Shown here piece after piece: positions 9,352-18,000 of a DNA stretch of 22,817 nucleotides; within the stretch, counting starts at the first letter, position 1; each line of letters opens with the position of its first letter. The DNA lies in contig MPUH01001150.1 of NCBI GenBank assembly GCA_001970955.1, forward strand, positions 1-22,817. Direction: 5' to 3'. The notes under the pieces were generated by a model, which worked only from the letters and a program-made list of their open reading frames with translations, did not search any database and had not been told where the DNA came from. Source of the stretch: Stentor coeruleus. Its lineage: Eukaryota > Ciliophora > Heterotrichea > Heterotrichida > Stentoridae. Both the position numbers and the translations under genes were made by a program.

Positions 9352-11415
9352 TTAATTTGTTAAAATTTTCTTGAGTTCTGTCCTTAATTTAGCCTGTGCT
9401 TCTCCTTTCACAGAATTTTTCTTAACAAAATCATTAATAGCTGCAGTTTTATTTTGCCCTTGACTAATTTGGAATACAGTCCTCTTTCCTCCAGGTAAGC
9501 AGACTTTAACACTAATTCTACTTATATCTGAAGAAAATGATCTATTCGCCTCTGACATACTTGTTTCAGAGAATTTTTTCCCAGACCCATTAGAAGATAT
9601 TGAAGAGTTCAAATCAATAGACATACGTGATGTGCTTCTTTCAAGTCCAAAAACAAAAGGTTTTTCCTCTTTATCTTTCTTATAATCTATTGCTTTTCTC
9701 GCTTTTCTTAACCTACCAATCAATTCTTTAACCCCTTTGGCTTCAGGGACATCTTCAGTTTTGATACGTTTTTTAAGTTTAGGTTTGAACGTACATCCAT
9801 TTAGTTCATTCGAAAAATCATGCTCAAAATGGTTTTTTGTTGAATTATGTCTTTGTTGATTAAATATTTTGGAATAATCATATAGTATATCATTTCTTCT
9901 CTGGGTATGAGACTTGGTTTCTGAATATAAACTATAATGGCTTATATTTGAGTCATTTAAATCGCTACTATTAGAAATTGTATGTGGACCTCTTGTTATT
10001 CTAGGTTGAAAAGTGCATTCAGAAATTTCTTCACTTAACTTCCTTTGTCTAATATTTTCCCATTTTTCTTGAAGACGGGTTTTTTCCATAATAAGCATAT
10101 CTTCATGTCTTGTATCACTTTTTTTACGTCCTTCGTTAATACTTGTGGTTTCGAAACTATTGTTTAGAGATGGTTTTTTTTGGTAGCATCGTTCTTCGTA
10201 GAGAATTAGGAAATATTTGTGGATTTTTATAGCTTCTGGAGGGTTTACACAGAATATACCTTCACAAAGAACACCTAAATTATTACGTTTTTTGTGCCCA
10301 TGGATTGATGGGTCGCGATAGTTCATCAGGCAGATAAGGAATGTTAAGAAATTCGAATAAGTTATACAACTATTTTGGTCACCCCCAAGTAAACTCCATA
10401 TCTCAACAGCTAACTGTCTTTGTTTGCTAATTTTAGAAGAGACTCTTGACATGAAATTCATATTATACAATAAAGTTGTAAACTTTGTATAATTAAGTGT
10501 TAAAGTGTTTTCCAGGTCTAAGTAATTAAACATCTCCGCATATTCTTTTTTAAATTTCTCCAAAAGGACTTTTTCTGATTTTTCAGAAGTAAACCTTTCA
10601 TTACCATTCAATTCACCAACAACAGTTTTTGAATATCTTCTCAATGCATCTTCATATAAAATCTTATCAACTCTTTTTTCCCTAAGCATTTCATGAGATC
10701 TCATATTAACTGTAGGCTTATAAGGATTTGTATCTTGAGGTAAAGGTGTTTGAGCTTTAGCTTTAGTAAGCCTATCAACCCCAATTTCTGCTTTTTTCTC
10801 AGCAATAGCCAAAGATTTTTTACACAATCTTGGCTTGGCTTTACTAATAATATTAACAATTTCTTTTTCTTTTTGATCAACTTTTGCTTTCAACCTGTCT
10901 TTTTTAACCTCACAATATTTATCCATATGTCTCAGAAACTGTGGAACACTACGGGTTTTTGATTTATTTAATACAGTAGGCTTGAAAGTACACTCTTCAA
11001 CTTGTTTTTCTTCCATGATTTTTGTAAGATTCTTGATTTTCTCATTAACTTTTTCTTGATGTTTATAGAAACGACCCTCAATATCTACTTTTCCTCGTTT
11101 CTTTTTTGGAGGACCATCAAATAAATAATAGTATTTGCATTTTAGTTGCTCTATACGCTTCTCACGTGATGAAACTGATTTTTCACTAAACACAGAAGGA
11201 TCTTTACGGTAAATAGATGGAGCTTTTGAATCTTCATCCCAATCTTCCATGTTATCTTCATCTATACCAAAATCAGGTGGATCATCATCTACTATTTCTT
11301 CAACTTTTTTTATGCTTTGTTGCATTGAGGATTGGACTTTTATTTCAACACCTTCATTCACATCGTCCATATCCATATCGAAACCACTCATACTGCTGTT
11401 TGAAGAACTACTCAT
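9352..11415 (-). CDS. Charged ciliate-type protein with EF-hand-like pair and repeated CTFKP motifs
   Basis: The frame is open from an ATG at 11466, but its first 17 codons are oily and read like leader DNA. The ATG at 11415 (MSSSSNSS) is the better start and gives 687 residues. An acidic, Ser-rich N-terminus is followed by Lys/Glu-rich helices. Three copies of a C-T-F-K/Q-P motif recur (near residues 142, 466 and 540), and YKPTV is a related form. In the middle, DLENTLTLNYTKF and GGDQNSCITYSNF look like two degenerate EF-hand loops. The last 55 residues (VKVCLPGGKRTVFQI, then a Lys-rich helix) look like a small strand-helix module. CTFKP-type motifs are common in uncharacterised ciliate and flagellate proteins, often cytoskeletal; I cannot name the family. 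It lies 134 bases (from the RagA stop to ATG 11415) downstream of RagA on the same strand. Confidence 0.72.
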   Translation of the reverse strand: MSSSSNSSMSGFDMDMDDVNEGVEIKVQSSMQQSIKKVEEIVDDDPPDFGIDEDNMEDWDEDSKAPSIYRKDPSVFSEKSVSSREKRIEQLKCKYYYLFDGPPKKKRGKVDIEGRFYKHQEKVNEKIKNLTKIMEEKQVEECTFKPTVLNKSKTRSVPQFLRHMDKYCEVKKDRLKAKVDQKEKEIVNIISKAKPRLCKKSLAIAEKKAEIGVDRLTKAKAQTPLPQDTNPYKPTVNMRSHEMLREKRVDKILYEDALRRYSKTVVGELNGNERFTSEKSEKVLLEKFKKEYAEMFNYLDLENTLTLNYTKFTTLLYNMNFMSRVSSKISKQRQLAVEIWSLLGGDQNSCITYSNFLTFLICLMNYRDPSIHGHKKRNNLGVLCEGIFCVNPPEAIKIHKYFLILYEERCYQKKPSLNNSFETTSINEGRKKSDTRHEDMLIMEKTRLQEKWENIRQRKLSEEISECTFQPRITRGPHTISNSSDLNDSNISHYSLYSETKSHTQRRNDILYDYSKIFNQQRHNSTKNHFEHDFSNELNGCTFKPKLKKRIKTEDVPEAKGVKELIGRLRKARKAIDYKKDKEEKPFVFGLERSTSRMSIDLNSSISSNGSGKKFSETSMSEANRSFSSDISRISVKVCLPGGKRTVFQISQGQNKTAAINDFVKKNSVKGEAQAKLRTELKKILTN

Positions 11416-11549
11416 ATTATTTCTATAACACCATTTTTTCAGATGAAATTTAAATAATAAAATCATGAAGCTTTTATGATTTATAATGATTTCTTGTGTA
11501 GAGAGTTTATTATAAGAAGATTTTAGGAGTTAGGGAATAACTAGTTAGA

Positions 11550-12473
11550 CTATTGGGAAACTGTGGATGCTTTTACTATGCCTTCAAAGTGTTTTTTCGC
11601 AATTCCTATATTCATCTGAGTCAAGGCAGGCTGTACAGAACTATCTGAAGACACTAACATGATATAAGTACTTGAAGTAAACTCATCAATAAATGCACAA
11701 AAGTTCGAATTTGCCACAGTCATAGACTTAAATCTTGCTGCAGCTTTAGAGCAGCTTAGTTTAAACAATTTAATAATATTCGAGATTTTTTCAAATCTAT
11801 GAGTATCTCTATGTTCCTTAGCTGAGTAAGATGAAATAACTAAAAATGTGGATTTTTCAAAAAGCACAACTTCATCAGCTTCACAAGCCACACAAAACTT
11901 TTTCAAACTCTGAGAAAGCATTTCTGAATTAGGAATCATATAATTAACAATTTTCGACCAAGCTAAATACAAAGTTTCATCCCAAATAGAAGTTGCAAAA
12001 CAAACCACACTTAAATTTTCGCTGTTTTGATAAACTTCTCTTTCTTTTTTACTATAAGTTTCTGAACGTTTTTCTAAAGGAATCAAATCCATTTTGTGGA
12101 TTAAGACAAAGATTCTTGCTGTTGGTGAATGTTCTTTAATAGCTTCAACACAACTTTTATAATATTTCATATCTCTTTGATCATCAGATTTTATATCAAA
12201 TACGTAGATAAGGACTTGAACACTTCTAAATAGTGTATCACGTTGACTTTCAAAGTAATGTTGCATGAAATGATCTTGCCCTCCACAATCCCATAATGCT
12301 AAACAAAGTGTCCCTAGAAATCTTATCCGAGATTCATTTATAGCTATTGTAAAACCTAAACGCATTGTATCTTTAGGGAGAAAGTTAGCAAAGATGATGC
12401 TTCGCATTGAAGTTTTTCCAGCACCATTCTTACCCATGAGGAGAACTTTACGATTTGAATCATTTTCTTCCAT
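11550..12473 (-). CDS. RRAGA: Rag small GTPase, RagA/Gtr1 type
   Basis: The product has 307 residues from the chosen ATG; ATGs at 12488 and 12497 are alternatives, but the family starts only a few residues before VLLMG. The G motifs are complete: GKNGAGKTS (14-22), switch I Thr42 in RLGFTI, WDCGGQD with Gln66, HKMD (126-129) and TSIWDE. The C-terminal half is the roadblock domain, with the family blocks EADEVVLFE, FLVISSYS, HRFEKISNIIKLFKLSCSK and FCAFIDEFTSSTYIM. The length is close to human RagA (313). RagA pairs with a RagC/D partner on the lysosome or vacuole and passes amino-acid sufficiency to TORC1. The partner is not in this window. The gene reads away from a plus-strand gene, with about 100-180 bases between the two starts. 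Confidence 0.95.
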   Translation of the reverse strand: MEENDSNRKVLLMGKNGAGKTSMRSIIFANFLPKDTMRLGFTIAINESRIRFLGTLCLALWDCGGQDHFMQHYFESQRDTLFRSVQVLIYVFDIKSDDQRDMKYYKSCVEAIKEHSPTARIFVLIHKMDLIPLEKRSETYSKKEREVYQNSENLSVVCFATSIWDETLYLAWSKIVNYMIPNSEMLSQSLKKFCVACEADEVVLFEKSTFLVISSYSAKEHRDTHRFEKISNIIKLFKLSCSKAAARFKSMTVANSNFCAFIDEFTSSTYIMLVSSDSSVQPALTQMNIGIAKKHFEGIVKASTVSQ

Positions 12474-12634
12474 TTTATAACAAACCATAAAGTTCATTAG
12501 TCTAAAATACCCTTGATGAAAGGGTTTGTTTAAGAAAATTTAAAGGATTTTAGTAATTGTTTTACTATACACATTGTTGTGAACTTAAAAAGGAGAAAAT
12601 AGTAGAGGAAGCTTTGGATGTTGACCGAATAGAT

Positions 12635-12649
12635 GTAAATCTGATATAG
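12635..12649 (+). other. Probable 15-base intron in the TPR-like gene
   Basis: The sequence gtaaatctgatatag has the same GTA...TAG form and length as the other introns here. It has an in-frame TAG at its end, and removing it joins DVDRID to DDIFEAENK. Support is weaker because the gene is broken. Confidence 0.6.
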
Positions 12650-12866
12650 GATGATATTTTCGAAGCAGAAAATAAAATTGAAATGTGTTCGGCCTTGCGA
12701 TAATCTACTAAACTACTCAATTGTCTGCTATCAGATAGTTTCCCAAGTAACTGAGCATTTTTCAGCAAGGGTGTTGATATACTTAGCCCAAGCATATAAA
12801 GGGCAGCCACAAGATCACCTTCAAGGAACTTATTATGAAGTTTTCCCAATATTAGAAGAAATTCAT

Positions 12867-13050
12867 AAAAAGACTGAAGATTTCATTTTAACTGATGAAT
12901 ATTATGAACTTACCCCAGGTCTTATTATCAANCATAAATTTCTTATAATCATAATATTTATATAAAGTTTTCTTATAAAAAAGTTAAAAAGACTGAAGAT
13001 TTCATTTTAACTGATGAATATTATGAACTTACCCCAGGTCTTATTATCAA
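12867..13050 (+). repeat. 65-base perfect direct repeat around an undetermined base
   Basis: Bases 12867-12931 and 12986-13050 are identical. Between them are N (12932) and 53 bases of AT-rich sequence. The repeat is coding (KKTEDFILTDEYYELTPGLII), so one copy is surplus to the protein. Joining 12931 directly to 13051 gives a continuous frame (LIINTLF). An unresolved contig join is the simplest reading. Confidence 0.85.
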
Positions 13051-13329
13051 TACTTTATTTATCAGCTCATCTGATTCTATATCATTTCTCTCAATTAATA
13101 ATTCTAGACTTGTAAACAACAGACAAATCTCATATTCTGAGCATACTTCTTATATTTTAGATCTTGTCTTAATCAATCTTATCCTTTTCTTCTTAGTTCT
13201 TTTTCTTGTTCATTACACAATTTTATTTCCAAATTTTTTTTTTGAAGATTATTGTTATGTTAATCCTTTGATTAATAAGGAGAAATGCAATTTGGTCAAG
13301 ATTATATAGGGAAAAATTAATCAAAAGTA

Positions 13330-13593
13330 AGACAAGAAATAATATATGGAGAAAATTGTAGAAACTCAAAAGGTATTACTAGGATAAATAAAGCTAAAAG
13401 ACTACTTGAAGATGCAATTTTCTTTTTACCGAATAATTGTCAGGTTTATATTATGAGAGCTGGATTGTATTTTGCTAAAGGGCAGTATAAAGAAGCAAAA
13501 GATGATTATGTAAAAGTCCTTAGGATTAATTCGGAAAACGAGATTGCAAATCAGATGATTGGAAAATTAAACGCAAAACTGGAGAAAGTTTAG
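13330..13593 (+). CDS. C-terminal TPR exon of the broken gene
   Basis: This piece is open in one frame to TAG at 13591-13593. From about 13390 it reads KAKRLLEDAIFFLPNNCQVY, then MRAGLYFAKGQYKEAKDDYVKVLRI, a clear TPR: Ala/Gly at the A-helix packing position, GQYKEA at the turn, and a following amphipathic helix. It ends with a Lys-rich helix. The upstream splice site is not certain: the frame differs by one from the piece ending at 13309, and no 15- or 16-base intron that fits was found. Confidence 0.6.
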   Translation, partial: RQEIIYGENCRNSKGITRINKAKRLLEDAIFFLPNNCQVYIMRAGLYFAKGQYKEAKDDYVKVLRINSENEIANQMIGKLNAKLEKV

Positions 13594-14233
13594 TTTAAAT
13601 CAAAGACAAAAAACTTTTTAACTATAGATATGAACACAAACTTATATAATATTATGATATTAAAATATTGTTATTGTTCAATATGCAAAGCTTTTTTAGA
13701 TTTCTACCTTAGGTATTACTAAATTATTAATCGAATTTAATAGATTAATATAGCCTATTTTACTTATAAAAATTAATATCCATGCGGAGAGAGTTAATTT
13801 GCTTCTATTATATACTTATCTAAATCATATTTAATATCCAATAAAACATATCATATCATTTAAATTTCTAAGTATATAAATTTCTAGAAATCATAATTTT
13901 GCATCTTAAGACTTTCTTCACATATACATTGATAAAAAATCCCTGGTCTACAAACAGCTTTAAGTCATCAAAGTCTTCTTTAAATATCAATTTCCTATTT
14001 CCAAAAGTAAATTTTCACTTCCTCAATAGTCTTAGTTCAACTCTAAAACCCCCACAAACTATTTATTTCTTTAATCCTATACTCATCATATCCCAACCTT
14101 GATAAAAAATATTTAAGTCATCTAATAACTAAAATCCACAAACCCTATCTTTAAAAAACTAAACCCATCCAAAAATAATTTCTAATAAAATCAAAAAAAC
14201 TCTCCACATTTCAGCTAATTAAATAATCATTAA
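13594..14233. other. Convergent intergenic region, no gene seen
   Basis: This region lies between the TPR-like gene and the 3' end of the PP2A gene. A 67-codon open frame at 13899-14102 on the plus strand is Ser/Phe/Pro-rich and lies in C-skewed flank DNA, so I do not call it. The stretch 14118-14213 has no G. No RNA gene or repeat was seen. Confidence 0.65.
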
Positions 14234-15175
14234 CTATAAAAAGTAATCAGGAGTTCTTTTAGCTATATGCGGTTCACCTCTTCTCGGTGCAGGGTCAAAC
14301 TGTAAAAAGCAATAATTCAAATGTTCATCGACTTCAACAATCCCAGCCTGATTTCCACATCTATAACAATAATTAGGAGCCGAAAAAACAGTAACTACAT
14401 TTCTTTCATGGCACCAATTGTAACCTTCCATAACTAATTGATGAGCTCTTGCAACAAGATTCAAATTATTAGTATGATTAAATTGTACTGATATATCTTG
14501 GCCAAAAGTAAACCCAGCACCACGTGGAGATATACCCCATCCCGATCTTTCATCAGGATCTGACCATAAAAGATCACACATTGCACCTTCATGTGGGACT
14601 TCTTGAACTCTATCAAGTTGACGTATATGATCTAAAGTATCTAAAGAAGGAGACAAACCACCATGAAGACAAAAGATTTTGTTTTCAACAAGCGCGGTTA
14701 CAGGCAAATAATCAAACAAGTCAGTGAAATATTTCCAGACTGCAGCTGAGCCATATTTCCTCATACATTCATCATAAAAGCCATAGACTTGAGTGATTTG
14801 TCTAGATTCATGATTTCCTCTTGTTAAAGTGATTCTGTCACGGAATCTGACTTTTAAACTTACTAACAAAGTCACAGATTCTACTGAATAATAGCCACGG
14901 TCAACATAATCTCCCATAAATAAGTAATTCGTGTCTGGCAAATAGCCTCCGATTCTAAACAATTCCATTAAGTCGTGGAATTGACCATGAATATCCCCAC
15001 AGATTGTCACTGGGCAGCGGACTGGTTGAACACTACTTTCAGCGGTAAGGATTTCTTTGGCTTTCTCACATAAAGTTTTTATTTCATTTTCAGGAAGGGG
15101 CTTGCAGTCCATAAGTTGGTTAATTTGCCGGTCGAGACACTCAATATCAGTCATTGATAGAATCAAACTTGACAT
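14234..15175 (-). CDS. PPP2CA: Serine/threonine protein phosphatase 2A catalytic subunit
   Basis: The product has 313 residues; a second start seven codons in ([13 protein letters not shown] at 15154) gives 306 and is at least as likely, against 309 for the human protein. All PPP-family metal and catalytic motifs are present: GDIHG (60-64), GDYVDRG (88-94), RGNHE (119-123), LHGG (170-173) and RAHQ (243-246). The PP2A-specific stretches [18 protein letters not shown] and [11 protein letters not shown] are near identical to the animal enzyme. The C-terminus TPDYFL is kept, so carboxyl methylation and Tyr/Thr phosphorylation, which control holoenzyme assembly, should work as in other eukaryotes. 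The enzyme removes phosphate from Ser/Thr as part of a trimer with A and B subunits. Its start lies only 19 bases (40 for the inner ATG) after the stop of the LRR gene, on the same strand. Confidence 0.97.
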   Translation of the reverse strand: MSSLILSMTDIECLDRQINQLMDCKPLPENEIKTLCEKAKEILTAESSVQPVRCPVTICGDIHGQFHDLMELFRIGGYLPDTNYLFMGDYVDRGYYSVESVTLLVSLKVRFRDRITLTRGNHESRQITQVYGFYDECMRKYGSAAVWKYFTDLFDYLPVTALVENKIFCLHGGLSPSLDTLDHIRQLDRVQEVPHEGAMCDLLWSDPDERSGWGISPRGAGFTFGQDISVQFNHTNNLNLVARAHQLVMEGYNWCHERNVVTVFSAPNYCYRCGNQAGIVEVDEHLNYCFLQFDPAPRRGEPHIAKRTPDYFL

Positions 15176-15194
15176 TTTTATTATACTAAAAAGC

Positions 15195-17381
15195 TTAGCT
15201 TATTACTGAAGCTTCATCTTCGAGAATCTTTTTATCTTTAAACCAGTCGGGATGACGAAGTTTTTCACGTTCTACACGAAGTTCGGAGAGTTTCTTTTTT
15301 AAAGCTTTGTATGAGCTGAAACTATATTTGTAGTGCTTGTCGATTAGAAGTTTTTCGTCTTTTAGAGCTGTGTGCTCAGTGTTAAATGCAGTCCGTAAGC
15401 GCTTGTTTGCTGGAATTAGTAGCATTTCTATTTAGAAAATACTTTTTGATTGAAGATTTTCTATTTCTTGGTTGATTCCTATAATATCAGAATTTATTTT
15501 CCCTATTCTACGTTCATATCTTTGCTTTTCCATAGCTAAATCATATTCAGCTATACCAAGTTCTTCACTGACCTTCTCTTTGATTCTATGAACCGACATA
15601 TACTCTTCATGAATCTCAACCATTTTAGCTTCTAAATTTGCCCTAATATCTTCTACAGTCCTTTTATGAACTTCAAGTCTTTTAGACATCTCAAATCTTT
15701 CTCTTTTTTTCTCATCAATAGCTTGATGTATTTTTTCAGTACTAAAATCTCTCTTAGCCATTTCTCCAATCTCTCTTTTCAATGTTTGGGCAACAATATC
15801 ACGATAAAGGTTTTTATTTTTTTCTAATACCTGGGCAATTTGTTTTAAAAATCTTGTTGTGATTTGATTTTCATTAACTTTCAATACTTGAAAATTTGAT
15901 TTGTGTCTTATACAATCAATCATAAACTGACAGAAATCATCTTTGAGCATATTACCAGTTAAGATAAGACTATAAAGTGATATATTGCGTTTGATTGAAG
16001 TAAAAAGATGAGTGGCTCCAACTTTAGTGATTTGGTTATATGAAATATCTAGATTTAGAAGTGAAGTATTCATTGATAATGCTTCAGATATAAAAAATGC
16101 TCCTTGGTCTTTTAGAGAGTTGTGCTTTATTATAAGGGTTTTTAAAGATCGGTTTTTTGTAAGTGCGTCACAGAGTTTGATTATCCCTGCTTCACGGAGT
16201 TGACAGCTTGATAAATTTATAGTTTGAAGAGTATTGTTTTCTTCTAGACAGTAAGAAAGCCCATTACCTGCATTTTCACTTAATGGATTATTTTCAATAC
16301 TTAAAGTTATCAAGGAAATATTCTGTGTTATACCTGAGAATATCTTGCTCGACCCTTTGTAAGTAATATCATTATTAGAAACATCTAGGATTTTCAGTTT
16401 TGTCCTAATAAATGTAGTCCCAGCAAGGAATTCGCCTACAAATTCAGCCCCTTCATTTGCTAAACGATTACCTGATAAATTAAGTTCACAAAGTTCACTT
16501 AAAGCTGCAGACTGTAAAAATTCTTTAAAAGCCCTTCCACTAAATGAATTGTTAGCTAAATTCAAATACTCCAGTGTGCGATTTTCACGAAGTCCCTCAG
16601 TTATAAACATAATCGCATCATTACCAATCTGCGAATCAGCTAAATCTAAAAATCTAATAAACGGGTTATACATTAAAACTTCACGTAATGGTGCAATTCC
16701 AATCATACCCAAACGATTTTTATTTAACCCATCTGCAGAGCTGAAATCTACACTTATAATACTTTCATTAGCTGCAAGTAATTTAAAAAACTCATTAGCT
16801 CCATCAGCACGAATATCATTATTCCCAATACTTATATGAACAAGGCTTCTGTTATCTTTGATTTGTCTAATCAAAGCTATAATTCCTTTGTCTCCAAGCA
16901 TATTCTTTGAAAGCTCGAGTTTGGAAAAATTAGAGTTTTTCTTTAGGATTTTCCCTAAAACTTCAGCTGTTATTGGCCCAAGTCGATTGTCTGATAAGTT
17001 TATAGTACGACTATGGATTACTCGGTCTAAATAATCAATAAAACGCCTTTCTAGTTGTAGAACTGGAGGAATGATTAAGTCTTTGCATTTTGCTTGGTAA
17101 ATTTGCGACTTTTCTTCTTGGCTTAACCCATTTCCTGCTTTGTTGAATAAGCTTTCAAAGGAAAATTTTCTAAGCTTGGAATATGAGGTATTTGGGGTGA
17201 TTAAAGTACTGGATTTATTCCGAGCATAACCACTTTTTTTTTGTATTGTAAAAGAGTTGGCTAGATTTGATAAGGATATACAGCCAGTGTGGATACTGTT
17301 TTTTTTAGTGTATACGGAAGGAGGAGGGATGCCGATGATTTGGTCTAGTTTTTTTAATGATAGTTGAAAGCTTTTATTCAT
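15195..17381 (-). CDS. Leucine-rich repeat protein (RNase-inhibitor type) with C-terminal coiled coil, one 15-base intron
   Basis: The exons are 17381-15443 and 15427-15195, giving 723 residues. A basic, Ser-rich N-terminus of about 100 residues is followed by roughly 13 RI-type LRRs (about 125-505) with the repeated pattern LxLxxNxLxxxGAxxLxxx[49 protein letters not shown] and [16 protein letters not shown] are typical. From about 520 to the end it is a charged coiled coil ([48 protein letters not shown]). The second exon would otherwise look like a separate 76-codon gene. LRR plus coiled coil of this kind is common among axonemal and basal-body proteins of ciliates, such as DRC5-type dynein-regulatory subunits; this is only a suggestion. 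LRRs of this class bind proteins and have no enzyme activity. Confidence 0.87.
15428..15442 (-). other. 15-base intron in the LRR gene
   Basis: Read on the minus strand, gtattttctaaatag splits a Lys codon (phase 1) and contains an in-frame TAA. Removing it joins IENLQSK to [11 protein letters not shown], so the coiled coil continues into what otherwise looks like a 76-codon ORF starting six bases past a stop. Confidence 0.85.
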
Positions 17382-18000
17382 TATTTTGACATAATAATAT
17401 TTTTTCGGTGTTTTAGATGTAGTTAAGTTAGTAAAATTCGAATTTTTTTGTCATGGTAGATTTATTTTAGGTTTGATGGATAATGATTAGTTTTTAAGAT
17501 TACCAATTTTATAAACCTTTGATTTTGTTTTTATTGATTAAATTATAATAAGTATTTTATGTGTATTTATAAGATAGTTATGAGTTTAGGAAACAGGTTC
17601 TGATTGTTTTGTTATAGGAGTTTATGATATTTTTGGGAATATTAGTTATATATTCAAATTTTCTTTTGATATAGGAAAATTAATTTCAGCATAGTTTTCT
17701 GTATGATTTCATCATCAGATATTATTAATATTTTTTTCCAAAATTAAGTTTAATGTAAATATTAGAGAAATTTAGATTTTCAAGTGATTTTTAGTTTAAT
17801 TGAATATACGTCTCAACTAACATAAAAACAAAATAAAAGCCTATAAGTAATTTTATAACCTTAAAAAATTCACACAAAATAAGAGAAACATATTCTTTCT
17901 AACAAAAAAATCCTATCAAACCTCAAAAAAGAACTCTAGTGCAATTATACTTAAAAATCCCAATCTTATTAGTTTTTAATAGGAAATTAGATTATAAATT
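17382..18000. other. Divergent promoter region
   Basis: These 619 bases separate the starts of the LRR gene (-) and the channel gene (+), so both promoters must lie here. The left part, to about 17750, is G-rich and C-poor; the right part is C-rich and G-poor (no G at 17886-17930). Each side is thus G-poor on its own sense strand just before the gene. No RNA gene or clear promoter box was recognised. Confidence 0.6.

Larger units (their letters stand above)
12557..13593 (+). pseudogene. TPR-like protein gene, broken in this assembly (frameshift, N, duplicated segment)
   Basis: Coding-like pieces line up on the plus strand but do not form one frame. The piece at 12557-12634 (ELKKEKIVEEALDVDRID), joined through a 15-base intron to 12650-12700 (DDIFEAENKIEMCSAL), stops at TAA 12701. 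One frame over, 12699-12931 continues naturally (DNLLNYSIVCYQIVSQ, FSARVLIYLAQAYKGQ, YYEVFPILEEIHKKTEDF). One extra base near 12698 would explain the break. The sequence then meets an N and a 65-base duplicate, and the frame from the second copy runs to TAG 13307. The last exon has a clear TPR. No start codon is certain; ATG 12651 is possible. An antisense open frame at 12565-12849 is judged its shadow. The breaks are probably assembly or read errors, not decay, because the pieces keep good codons. Confidence 0.5.

Noticed and set aside
12565..12849. Minus-strand open frame of 94 codons
   Set aside because: It lies opposite the plus-strand TPR-like exon, which has better codon choice, a 15-base intron and a downstream TPR in the same direction.
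13899..14102. Plus-strand open frame of 67 codons
   Set aside because: It is rich in Ser, Phe and Pro with no motif, and sits in C-skewed flank DNA where stops are scarce by composition.
15195..15425. Separate 76-codon gene between the LRR and PP2A genes
   Set aside because: A 15-base intron joins it in frame to the LRR coiled coil.
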